DNA of 64,000 nt, taken from contig NZ_JANFAK020000010.1 in NCBI RefSeq assembly GCF_024721315.2, forward strand, positions 1 to 64,000. Reading direction: 5' to 3'. Each line of letters starts with the position of its first letter. The first letter of the stretch is position 1. Positions 44,378-52,118 of the stretch are shown here, in pieces. Position numbers and translations under genes: made by a program. The notes under the pieces were generated by a model. The model was not told the DNA's origin and did no database searches. It worked only from the letters and a program-made list of their open reading frames with translations. The DNA is from Streptomyces sp. Isolate_45 (GTDB taxonomy: Bacteria > Actinomycetota > Actinomycetes > Streptomycetales > Streptomycetaceae).

Positions 44378-44398
44378 GTGAGCAAGCGAATGCGATAG
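44378..44398 (+). CDS. Six-codon upstream ORF (putative leader peptide)
   Basis: GTG 44378 begins a six-codon ORF (MSKRMR, stop TAG). Nine nt before it is GAGGAG, the best SD in the leader and part of the expression-platform hairpin. The main gene starts 156 nt later with its own SD. The short ORF may be translated and couple ribosome movement to the riboswitch, or may be chance. Confidence 0.35.
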   Translation: MSKRMR

Positions 44399-44554
44399 GG
44401 CGACTCCGCCCCCACTTCACCCCTCGGACCAGGGTCGCTTCTGTGTACCCCGTGTCACTTCCGAGGGCTTTCCCGTACCCCCGACGGCCGCAGCGCCGTA
44501 CCCGCGTACGGGCACACCGAAGCCATTCCGCCCTGCCTGCCGGGAGATACCGCC

Positions 44555-45964
44555 ATGTCCGCATCCCTGAACGCCGCCGCCACCACCGCCACCGCCGTGT
44601 GCGCCGACGGGCCCGCCGCCTGCGGCGAGCCGCTCGCCGTGCTCGGCCGCGACGTCACCGTCCCGCTCGTCACCGGCGGCGAGGTCACCTACGCCGCCCT
44701 GGACTACGCGGCCAGCGCCCCCGCGCTCCAGCGGGTCTGGGACGACGTCGCCGCCTACGCCCCCTACTACGGCAGCGTCCACCGCGGGGCCGGCTACCTC
44801 TCCCAGCTGTCCACCGACCTCTTCGAGCAGAGCCGCGTCACCGTGGCCGAGTTCCTCGACTGCCGGCCCTCCGACCAGGTGGTCTTCACCCGGTCCACCA
44901 CCGACTCCCTCAACCTGCTCGCCGCCGTCCTGCCGGCCGACTGCCAGGTCTTCGTCTTCGAGACCGAGCACCACGCCTCGCTGCTGCCCTGGACGAACGC
45001 CCGCGTCACCTACCTCAACGCCCCCCGCACCCCCGGCGAGGCCGTCGCCACCCTGGAGCGGGCGCTCGCCGACCGCACTGCATCGATTGAAGAGGGCTAC
45101 GGCCCGGCCCTGGTCTGCGTCACCGGCGCCTCCAACGTCACCGGCGAGCTGTGGCCGGTCAAGGAACTCGCCGCCGCCGCGCACGCCCACGGCGCGCGGA
45201 TCGTGCTGGACGCCGCCCAGTTGGCCCCGCACCACCCCGTCTCCGTACGGGACCTCGACGTGGACTGGGTCGCCTTCTCCGGCCACAAGCTGTACGCCCC
45301 CTTCGGCTCGGGCGTCCTCGCCGGCCGCGCGGACTGGCTCCAGGAGGCCGACCCGTACCTCGCCGGCGGCGGCGCCTCCCGCAAGGTGGCCCGTCGCGAG
45401 GACGGCGGCGTCGACGTCGAGTGGCACACCACCGCCGCCCGCCACGAGGCCGGCTCCCCGAACGTCATCGGCGTCTACTCCATCGCCTCCGCCTGCAAGG
45501 CCCTGAAGGAGGCCGGGTTCGAGAACCTGGTCGCCCGCGAGAACCACCTGATCGCGAAGGTCCGCGAGGGCCTCGCCGAGGTCCCGGCCGTCCGCGTCCT
45601 GTCCCTGTTCGGGGACGACGCCCCGCGCGTCGGCGTCATCTCGTTCGTGGTCGACGGATGGAACAGCTCCCACTTCGCCGCGGCCCTGTCCGCCGAGTAC
45701 GGCATCGGCGTCCGCGACGGCCTCTTCTGCGCCCACCCGCTGGTCCGGACCCTGCTCGGCAGCGAGCCGCAGGAGCCGGGCGAGTGCGGGGCGCCGGAGG
45801 CCGCGCCGGGGGAGCGCTCGCTGAACGCCATCCGCGTCAGCTTCGGCGCGGGCACCCCCGACGAGCACGTCGAGCGCTTCGTCCGCGCGGTGAAGGAACT
45901 CGTCGCGGACGGCGCCAAGTGGCAGTACCGCACCGAAGAGGGCCGTTGCGTCCCGGCCGTCTGA
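44555..45964 (+). CDS. Class V PLP-dependent aminotransferase, SAM-IV controlled
   Basis: This 469-residue PLP enzyme belongs to the cysteine desulfurase-like class V group. It shows ALDYAASAPALQ, YGSVHRGAGYLSQLST, ETEHHASLLPW, IVLDAAQLAPHHP and the PLP-lysine segment DWVAFSGHKLYAPFG. A flexible-loop desulfurase cysteine is not obvious; the equivalent region is GVRDGLFCAHP, where Cys may play that part. ATG 44555 has GGGAG upstream. A SAM riboswitch in its leader places it in sulfur or methionine metabolism, but the substrate is unknown. Two short unknown genes follow closely and may share the transcript. Confidence 0.88.
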   Translation: MSASLNAAATTATAVCADGPAACGEPLAVLGRDVTVPLVTGGEVTYAALDYAASAPALQRVWDDVAAYAPYYGSVHRGAGYLSQLSTDLFEQSRVTVAEFLDCRPSDQVVFTRSTTDSLNLLAAVLPADCQVFVFETEHHASLLPWTNARVTYLNAPRTPGEAVATLERALADRTASIEEGYGPALVCVTGASNVTGELWPVKELAAAAHAHGARIVLDAAQLAPHHPVSVRDLDVDWVAFSGHKLYAPFGSGVLAGRADWLQEADPYLAGGGASRKVARREDGGVDVEWHTTAARHEAGSPNVIGVYSIASACKALKEAGFENLVARENHLIAKVREGLAEVPAVRVLSLFGDDAPRVGVISFVVDGWNSSHFAAALSAEYGIGVRDGLFCAHPLVRTLLGSEPQEPGECGAPEAAPGERSLNAIRVSFGAGTPDEHVERFVRAVKELVADGAKWQYRTEEGRCVPAV

Positions 45965-45977
45965 CCTCGTTCGGGTC

Positions 45978-46166
45978 ATGACGTACGGGGAACCGCCACC
46001 CGTGCTCCGCGCGGCCGTCGACAAGCCGCTGCCCGAGGACCCCGAGGGCGAGGCCGCCGGGGCGCGGGCGTACGTCGCGCACATCGCCGCGGATCTCGGC
46101 GGCTACCTGTTCCGGCCGGGGCGCGCGGCGCTGCCCGGGGAGGCGCTGCCGGAGCTGGGCGGATGA
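45978..46166 (+). CDS. Short paralogue of the following gene, internally deleted
   Basis: This 62-residue ORF starts ATG 45978, 13 nt after the aminotransferase stop. Its beginning (MTYGEP) and end (AAGARAYVAHIAADLGGYLF) match the beginning and C-terminus of the next 181-residue protein, with the middle of about 120 residues missing. At DNA level the shared 3' part is close to identical. It looks like a remnant of a tandem duplication with an internal deletion. It overlaps the next start by 4 nt (ATGA), so it may persist for translational coupling. Confidence 0.6.
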   Translation: MTYGEPPPVLRAAVDKPLPEDPEGEAAGARAYVAHIAADLGGYLFRPGRAALPGEALPELGG

Positions 46167-46708
46167 CGTACTGGGACCCGACGCGGGCCCTCGCCGCCGT
46201 GAAGCCCGATCCCGTGTTCCCCGAAGGCCCCTGGGGCGGACGGTGGGAGGACCGCGACCGGCTCAACGTGCCGGGCCCGTTCTGGACGGGGATGACCGAC
46301 ACCTGCCTGACGGGACGGCTGCACGCGCCGGACCTCGTCCTGTACGACGACGACGGCTGCGAGTTCGTCTTCCGTCAACCCCGCACCCCGGCGGAGGTGG
46401 GCGACCTCTACGCGGCGGCCTGCGAGGAGACCCTGACGGGCTACGGCCACGACGGGGACCTGCACTGGACCCCGGACCTGGTTCGGGAGTGGTGGCGCGA
46501 GCGCGCCGGAGTGCGGGAGTGGGCCATGGGCCTGGGATGGGGGCCCTGGGTGACCGATCCGCAGGAGTGGCGCAACGACGCCGCCGCCGGGGCGCGGGCA
46601 TACGTCGCGCACATCGACGGGGACCTCGGCGCCCACCTGCGCGGGTACCTGTTCCGGCTCCAGGAGGGGCGCCCCGCCCGGGTGGGCGAGGCGTTGCCCG
46701 GGCTCTGA
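46163..46708 (+). CDS. Hypothetical protein, aromatic-rich
   Basis: This 181-residue soluble protein is rich in Trp and acidic residues (FPEGPWGGRWEDRDRLN, HWTPDLVREWWRERAG, GLGWGPWVTDPQEW). It has no signal peptide or TM helix and a single cysteine pair region (TDTCLTGR, AACEETLTG). It starts in the ATGA overlap with its truncated copy. I do not recognise the family. Location after the SAM-IV-controlled aminotransferase hints at a related role. It ends convergent with the Lrp-type gene. Confidence 0.72.
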   Translation: MTYWDPTRALAAVKPDPVFPEGPWGGRWEDRDRLNVPGPFWTGMTDTCLTGRLHAPDLVLYDDDGCEFVFRQPRTPAEVGDLYAAACEETLTGYGHDGDLHWTPDLVREWWRERAGVREWAMGLGWGPWVTDPQEWRNDAAAGARAYVAHIDGDLGAHLRGYLFRLQEGRPARVGEALPGL

Positions 46709-46711
46709 ACG

Positions 46712-46993
46712 CTACGCGTCGAGGCCGATCGCGAACGCGGCCTCCAGGTCGTGCTGGGAGTACGTGCGGAACGCGACGTGCGTGTCCGTGGCCTCGACGC
46801 CGGGGATCTTGCTGATGCTGCCCGGGATGATGTCCGCGAGGTTCTCGTGACGGGCGACGCGGACCAGCGCGATCAGGTCGTACGTCCCGGTGACGGAGTA
46901 GACCTCGCTGACGCTGTCCAGCTGGGCGATGGACTCGGCGATCTCGGGGATGCGGTCCACGCTGGTCTTGATGAGCACGATCGCGGTGATCAC
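46712..46993 (-). CDS. Lrp/AsnC ligand-binding domain protein (stand-alone RAM domain)
   Basis: This 93-residue protein consists only of the RAM effector-binding domain of Lrp/AsnC regulators: VITAIVLIKTSVDRIPEIAE, EVYSVTGTYDLIALVRVA, and VEATDTHVAFRTYS. There is no helix-turn-helix, so it cannot bind DNA itself. It may bind an amino acid and modulate partner proteins. GTG 46993 overlaps the rhomboid stop (GTGA), so the two are translated together. Confidence 0.88.
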   Translation of the reverse strand: MITAIVLIKTSVDRIPEIAESIAQLDSVSEVYSVTGTYDLIALVRVARHENLADIIPGSISKIPGVEATDTHVAFRTYSQHDLEAAFAIGLDA

Positions 46994-47724
46994 GGTTGGC
47001 TGTCTCCCTCGCCGGCAGTCACTGGTCGCCTCACTGTAGTCGTACGCCGATACCGGGCCCACGCGTACAGGAAGCCGAGGGAGAAGCCCACCACGTGGGC
47101 CAGGTAGGCGACCCCCGGGCCGCTCTCCGCGCGCTGCGCCGCCAGCCATTGCAGGCCGAACCAGAAGAGCAGCACGATCCACGCGGGGAAGCGCAGCGGC
47201 AGGAACAGCAGGAACGGGAACAGACTGGTCACCCGGGCGTGCGGGAACAGGCAGAGGAAGGCGCCGAGCACCGCCGAGATCGCGCCGGACGCGCCGACCA
47301 GGGTCTGGTCCGAGGAGGCGTTGGCGGCCGCGTACGCGGCCAGCGCGAGGTATCCCGTGCAGACGTAGAACAAGAGGAAGGGGGCCCGGCCCATCCGTTC
47401 CTCCGTCATCGCCCCGAAGACGTACAGGAAGAGCATGTTCCCGAGCAGGTGAAGCCAACTGCCGTGGACGAAGAGCGCCGTCAGCGGGGTGAGCAGCGGT
47501 CGGCCGGCTCCCGAGAACAACTCGTCCGGGACCACGCCCCAGTGCCGGAAGTACGCGGTGCCCGTCTCCGTCAGCCGGTCGCCCGTCCCGTAGGAGGGGT
47601 TGAGGCCCGACGCCGGGCCGAGGACGAACGCCACGCAGCAGCCGGCGATCAGCGCGTACGTGATCACCGGGCCCCGGGCGGCCTCGCGGACGGTCCGCCA
47701 CCTTACGATCATGCGACAGAGCAT
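46990..47724 (-). CDS. Rhomboid-family intramembrane serine protease
   Basis: This 244-residue protein has about six TM helices. The catalytic serine is in TLVGASGAISAVLG (near residue 146) and the catalytic histidine in AHVVGFSLGFLYAW (near residue 210). The family oxyanion-side motif HGSWLHLLGNMLFLYVFG is present. It cleaves substrates inside the membrane; targets are unknown. Two in-frame ATGs (47724 and 47712) are both possible starts. It is coupled to the Lrp-type protein gene. Confidence 0.93.
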   Translation of the reverse strand: MLCRMIVRWRTVREAARGPVITYALIAGCCVAFVLGPASGLNPSYGTGDRLTETGTAYFRHWGVVPDELFSGAGRPLLTPLTALFVHGSWLHLLGNMLFLYVFGAMTEERMGRAPFLLFYVCTGYLALAAYAAANASSDQTLVGASGAISAVLGAFLCLFPHARVTSLFPFLLFLPLRFPAWIVLLFWFGLQWLAAQRAESGPGVAYLAHVVGFSLGFLYAWARYRRTTTVRRPVTAGEGDSQP

Positions 47725-47836
47725 GACGCAGGTGGACCCCCTCGGGGGTGGTGCCAGGCCGTAGGGTTACGTGCGCGGTCCGCGGACCGCCGCGGAAGGC
47801 TTTAATTGAATGAGCTACGAAGGAGAGAGCGGCCTG

Positions 47837-48076
47837 ATGACGGTTCCCCTGCCGACCGACACCACCCGGTGGCGCTGCACCCTGTGCGGCAACCTCACGC
47901 GGTTCGACGTCACCCGATCGTCGAAGGTCGTGGAATACGTCCACCTGGACCTCGCCGGGGAGCCCAAGGTCGAGGAGCGCGAGGTGGTCAGTGAGACCAT
48001 CGAGTCGGTCCGCTGCCGCTGGTGCAACGCTGTGGACCAGATCGAGCTCGTGGACAGGCCGGGCACCGACTCCTGA
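47837..48076 (+). CDS. Small zinc-ribbon protein
   Basis: This 79-residue protein has two CxxC knuckles (WRCTLCGN and VRCRWCNA) spaced about 45 residues apart, a zinc-ribbon layout for RNA, DNA or protein contact. ATG 47837 has AAGGAGAG upstream; an in-frame ATG at 47810 lacks an SD. It precedes the NYN-domain RNA-processing gene by 42 nt, so the two may form an operon. Confidence 0.82.
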   Translation: MTVPLPTDTTRWRCTLCGNLTRFDVTRSSKVVEYVHLDLAGEPKVEEREVVSETIESVRCRWCNAVDQIELVDRPGTDS

Positions 48077-48118
48077 CGGAGCCGGGCCCACAGTAGATCA
48101 CGGTAGGGGTGACGGATT

Positions 48119-49480
48119 GTGGAGCCAGCAAGCGGCGCTGAGCCGGCCGACGAGGCCGGCGACGCCGCCGAGGTGCTCGACCGCCCGCTGCCCGAAGGCG
48201 TGCGGCGCCGGGTCGTGGCGCTCGTCTCGGACGCCTTCGGTGGCCTGACGGTCGCCGACCTCCCGGCGCAGCTGCGCCAGTACGCGCGGTTCACCCCGAC
48301 CCGGCGCGCCAAGTTCGCGGGCAACGCCATGGCCGCCGCCGTCGAGACGGACGCCGTCTTCCGCGGCCGGGTCGCGGAGAAGCTGCGCGAGGCGCAGCCG
48401 GAGCTGACCGGCGCCCTGGAGTCGGGTGCGCCGCCCGCCGCGGCCGACCCGCTGGACGTGGCGGCAGCCGCGTACGTGCTGCGCCCGGCCGGCTGGGTCA
48501 AGCTGGTGGCCTCCGCGGGCGAGGAGGCGCAGCGCGCCGACGCCGAGCGGGTGGGCGACGAGACGCGGCGCGAACTGGAGCGGCTGCGCGAGGAGCTGGC
48601 CCAGGTGCGGGAGCTGCAGCGTTCGGGCGGCGAGCAGGTGCGCGCCGACCTCGAAGCGTCCCGCAAGGAAGCCGAATCGCTTCAGCGCAAGCTGCGCAGC
48701 GCCCTGAGCGACGTCAAGCGGGGCGAGGCGGCCCTGCGCAAGGTGGGTGCCGAGATCGACGGCATCCGCGGGGAGGCCGCCGCGCAGGTGGCCGCCGCCG
48801 AGAGCGAGTCCCGGCGGCTCAAGTCCCGCCTCGCGGAGGTGGAGTCGGCGCTGGAGACCTCGCGCCGGGCCAGCCGGGAGGGGCGCAGCATCGAGGACAT
48901 GCGGCTGCGGTTGCTGCTGGACACCGTCCTGGACGCGGCGGCCGGGCTGCGGCGCGAGCTGGCGCTGCCGCCGGTCAACACCCGTCCCGCGGACACCGTG
49001 GACGCGGTGGAGCCGGGTCGGATGACGCCGAAGGACATCGCCGCGCGGGCCCTGTCGGAGACCGATCCGGCGTTGCTGGACCAGTTGTTGGCGCTGCCCC
49101 AGGCGCATCTGGTGGTCGACGGCTACAACGTGACGAAGACCGGCTACCCGACGATGCCGTTGGAGAAGCAGCGGCTGCGCCTGCTGGGCGGGCTGTCGAT
49201 GCTGGCCGCGCAGACCGGCGCCGAGATGACCTGCGTCTTCGACGGGGCGGAGCTGGCGGCGCCGGTGCTGCTCGCGCCGCCGCGCGGGGTGCGGGTGCTG
49301 TTCTCCAAGGCCGGTGTGACGGCGGACGAGCTGATCCGCCAGCTGGTGCGGGCCGAGCCGCCGGGCCGTCCGGTGGTCGTGGTCTCCACCGACCGCGAGG
49401 TGGCCGACGGGGTCGCGAAGGCGGGAGCCCGGCCCGTGACGTCCGCGCTGCTCCTGAAGCGGCTTTCGCGCGTTTCGTAA
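48119..49480 (+). CDS. NYN-domain (YacP-like) putative ribonuclease with coiled coil
   Basis: This 453-residue protein has an N-terminal helical domain (about 20-115). A long coiled coil follows (about 140-260, EETRRELERLREELAQVREL, then SESRRLKSRLAEVE). The C-terminal NYN/PIN-like nuclease domain (about 325-453) carries acidic residues in HLVVDGYNVTKTGYP, CVFDGAEL and VVVSTDREVADG. YacP-like domains act on structured RNA. GTG 48119 has GGGGTGA upstream. The preceding zinc-ribbon gene may encode a partner. Confidence 0.88.
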   Translation: MEPASGAEPADEAGDAAEVLDRPLPEGVRRRVVALVSDAFGGLTVADLPAQLRQYARFTPTRRAKFAGNAMAAAVETDAVFRGRVAEKLREAQPELTGALESGAPPAAADPLDVAAAAYVLRPAGWVKLVASAGEEAQRADAERVGDETRRELERLREELAQVRELQRSGGEQVRADLEASRKEAESLQRKLRSALSDVKRGEAALRKVGAEIDGIRGEAAAQVAAAESESRRLKSRLAEVESALETSRRASREGRSIEDMRLRLLLDTVLDAAAGLRRELALPPVNTRPADTVDAVEPGRMTPKDIAARALSETDPALLDQLLALPQAHLVVDGYNVTKTGYPTMPLEKQRLRLLGGLSMLAAQTGAEMTCVFDGAELAAPVLLAPPRGVRVLFSKAGVTADELIRQLVRAEPPGRPVVVVSTDREVADGVAKAGARPVTSALLLKRLSRVS

Positions 49481-49601
49481 CCGCCGGGCGCAATGCCGGG
49501 ATTGACGGTGTCCGGAGGGGACGTACCGTCAGTCCGCCGGCACGCAGCGTGCGCCGTTGGTAAAGAAGCGGGCAGGACGGCGGATTTTTCCGTACGGGTA
49601 T

Positions 49602-49631
49602 TTGAAGTGATCAAGCGCGTGTCACTAGGGT
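49602..49631 (+). promoter_or_regulatory. Sigma-HrdB-type promoter for the NlpC/P60 gene
   Basis: TTGAAG (49602-49607) and TAGGGT (49626-49631) are separated by 18 nt, a good Streptomyces vegetative promoter. Transcription from about 49638 would give a leader of about 98 nt. The leader ends with a small CCTCGG-CGGT-CCGAGG hairpin (49702-49717) just before the AAGGAG SD. Confidence 0.65.
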
Positions 49632-49735
49632 CTGCTCAAACCTTCGTGCGGTAGTTCACTCATTCGAGTGGCGACGGGGTTGCTGCCGGGCGTGCGTTCC
49701 CCCTCGGCGGTCCGAGGAAGAAGGAGCTCGTCTCC

Positions 49736-50773
49736 GTGGCGTCCCACCGTCGACCCAAGCACCCGGCCCGCGCGCGCGTGACCGTGCTCACCGCCACCGC
49801 CGCGGCGGCCGTCGCGCTCTCCTCGCACTCGGCCGTGGCAGCCCCGGACAAACCGAACAAGGACGAGGTCAAGACCAAGGTCGACACCCTCTACGAGGAG
49901 GCCGAGCAGGCCACCGAGAAGTTCAACGGGGCCAAGGAGCGCCAGGAGAAGCTGGAGAAGGAGATCGCCCAGCTCCAGGACCAGGTCGCCCGCGGCCAGG
50001 ACGAGCTCAACACCCTGCGCAACACGCTCGGTTCGATGGCCACCGCCCAATACCGCGGCGGCGGATTCGACCAGTCCGTGGAACTCTTCCTCTCCGCCGA
50101 CCCCGAGAGCTACCTCGACAAGGCCGCCACCCTCCAGCAGTTGAGCGGCAAGCAGGTCGACGCCATCGGGAAGATCCAGGCCAAGCAGCGCACCCTCGCA
50201 CAGCAGCGCCAGGAGGCCTCGGGCAAGCTCGCCGACCTCGACGCCACCCGCAAGGAGCTCGGCGAGAAGAAGAAGGCCTCCCAGGACAAGCTCGCCGAGG
50301 CCCAGGCCCTCCTCAACACGCTGACCGCGCAGGAGCGCAGGCAGCTGAAGGACGAGGAGGCGAAGGCGGGCGAGGCCGCCCGCGGCGAGGGCGAACGCGC
50401 CCCCGCCGCGCCGCCCGCCAACGCGTCCGGCCGGGCCGGCGCCGCGCTCGCCGCCGCCAAGACCAAGCTGGGCAGCGCCTACATATCCGGCGCCGAGGGC
50501 CCCAGCGCCTTCGACTGCTCCGGGCTGGTGCAGTGGGCGTACAAGCAGGCCGGGGTCTCCGTGACCCGCACCACCTACACTCAGGCGAACGAGGGCACGC
50601 GCATCAGCCGCAGCCAGCTCCAGCCCGGTGACCTGGTCTTCTTCTACGGCGACCTGCACCACGTCGGCCTGTACGCGGGCAACAACACGACCCTGCACGC
50701 CTCCAACCCGCGCGGCGGCGTCAAGTACGAGTCGATCGACAACATGCCGTTCCAGTTCGGCGTCCGCATCTGA
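49736..50773 (+). CDS. NlpC/P60 cell-wall peptidase (RipA/RPF-type), copy 1
   Basis: This 345-residue secreted hydrolase cuts peptidoglycan stem peptides. It has a signal peptide (residues 1 to about 36, ending SAVAA). A long coiled coil follows (about 40-205, ERQEKLEKEIAQLQDQVARG, RQEASGKLADLDATRKEL), then an NlpC/P60 domain with catalytic Cys261 in AFDCSGLVQWAY and His in LHHVGLYAG. GTG 49736 has AAGGAG upstream. The coiled coil probably keeps the enzyme inactive until it is removed or displaced. The next gene is a paralogue. Confidence 0.95.
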   Translation: MASHRRPKHPARARVTVLTATAAAAVALSSHSAVAAPDKPNKDEVKTKVDTLYEEAEQATEKFNGAKERQEKLEKEIAQLQDQVARGQDELNTLRNTLGSMATAQYRGGGFDQSVELFLSADPESYLDKAATLQQLSGKQVDAIGKIQAKQRTLAQQRQEASGKLADLDATRKELGEKKKASQDKLAEAQALLNTLTAQERRQLKDEEAKAGEAARGEGERAPAAPPANASGRAGAALAAAKTKLGSAYISGAEGPSAFDCSGLVQWAYKQAGVSVTRTTYTQANEGTRISRSQLQPGDLVFFYGDLHHVGLYAGNNTTLHASNPRGGVKYESIDNMPFQFGVRI

Positions 50774-50847
50774 CCCGACCCGCTCCCGCCGGGACGCGCC
50801 CGCGCACCGCCCATCCGGGCGAATTCACGCGCCCCGCCGCGACCGCA

Positions 50848-50881
50848 CGCCCCGCCCATGACCTGCGTCTGAGGCGGGGCG
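50848..50881 (+). terminator. Hairpin between the two NlpC/P60 genes
   Basis: CGCCCCGCC (50848-50856) pairs with GGCGGGGCG (50873-50881) around a 16-nt loop, about 75 bases past the first NlpC/P60 stop. Confidence 0.6.
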
Positions 50882-51016
50882 CCGTCGTATGTGCCCGCCG
50901 CCGGTCGTTGGTCGGGGCGTGGTCGCGCCGCTACTGTCTGCCAGCGCGGAACCCGGCACACGACCGTCCACGGGGGGCGGACCCGGGCCCCGCGCAGCGG
51001 AAGGGAGCGGTTCCAC

Positions 51017-52060
51017 GTGGCGTCCCATCGCCGGCCCGGGCTCACCAGCCTCGACCGGAACACCAAGGTCACCGTTTTCACCGCCGCGGCGGCCACCGCC
51101 GCCGTAGCCATGACGGGCGCACCCGCCGGTGCGGCCCCCGGCCTCCCGCAGGAGCCCCCCTCGGGCACCCGGGCCCAGGTCGACCGGCTCTTCGAGGAGG
51201 CCGAGCAGGCGACCGAGCACTTCAACGAGGCCGGTGAGAAGGCCGACCGGGTCCGGGCCGACATCGGTCGGGCCCAGGACGCGGTGGCCCGCGCCCAGGA
51301 CCGGATCAACACCATGCGCGGGGTCCTCGGCACCTTCGCCGGAGCCCAGTACCGCTCAGGCGGCCTCGACCCCACCGTCGAGCTGATGCTCTCCGACGAC
51401 CCGGACGACTACCTGGAAAAGGCCGCCGTCCTGAACCGGCTCAGCGGCCGCCAGGCCCGCCAACTGGGCGAACTCCGCGAGGAGCAGCGCCGCCTCGGCC
51501 AGCAGCGCCAGGAGGCCTCCCACAAGCTGGCCGAGCTCGACGCCCTGCGCGCGGACGTGGCCCGGCACAAGCGCTCCGTCACCGCGAAGCTCGCCGCCGC
51601 CCGCAGGCTGCTCAACGAGATGCCCACCGCGGAACGCGCCGATTTCGAGCGGTCCTCGCGCTCCGGAGGCCGCCCCGGCGCGCTGCCCGAGCCGGCCGCC
51701 CCCGGCCACGCCTCGGGCCGGGCCATGACCGCCGTGATGGCCGCCCGCGCCGCTGTCGGCCGCCCGTACGTGTGGGGCTCCACCGGCCCCTCCGGCTTCG
51801 ACTGCTCCGGGCTCATGGTGTGGTCGTACCGGCAGGCGGGCGTCTCCCTGCCGCGCACCTCCCAGGCCCAGCGCGGCGCGGGCCGGCAGGTCCCGCTCTC
51901 GCAGGCCCAGCCCGGGGACCTGGTGACGTACCGCTCGGACGCCAGCCACGTCGGGATGTACGTCGGCAACGGACAGGTCGTCCACGCCCCGTACCCGGGG
52001 GCCCGGGTGCGCTACGACCCGGTCGGGATGATGCCGGTGTCCTCGGTCACCCGGCCGTAG
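51017..52060 (+). CDS. NlpC/P60 cell-wall peptidase, copy 2
   Basis: This 347-residue paralogue of the preceding protein has the same order: signal peptide (ending APAGAA), coiled coil (about 45-210), NlpC/P60 domain with Cys263 in GFDCSGLMVWSY and His in ASHVGMYVGN. GTG 51017 has GGAAGGGAGC upstream. Both genes begin with the same VASHRRP codons, showing a tandem duplication. The domain boundary linker differs and is more basic. The separate hairpin and 243-nt gap imply its own promoter. Confidence 0.95.
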   Translation: MASHRRPGLTSLDRNTKVTVFTAAAATAAVAMTGAPAGAAPGLPQEPPSGTRAQVDRLFEEAEQATEHFNEAGEKADRVRADIGRAQDAVARAQDRINTMRGVLGTFAGAQYRSGGLDPTVELMLSDDPDDYLEKAAVLNRLSGRQARQLGELREEQRRLGQQRQEASHKLAELDALRADVARHKRSVTAKLAAARRLLNEMPTAERADFERSSRSGGRPGALPEPAAPGHASGRAMTAVMAARAAVGRPYVWGSTGPSGFDCSGLMVWSYRQAGVSLPRTSQAQRGAGRQVPLSQAQPGDLVTYRSDASHVGMYVGNGQVVHAPYPGARVRYDPVGMMPVSSVTRP

Positions 52061-52118
52061 GCCGTCTCCGGCGACGGCCGGGCCCCGCACCGGCCGGCGC
52101 GCTGCGTACGATCGGCCG

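Noticed and set aside
49632..49735. c-di-AMP (ydaO) riboswitch before the NlpC/P60 gene
   Set aside because: Such switches control wall hydrolases in Streptomyces, but the leader of about 98 nt is too short and lacks the expected conserved blocks.
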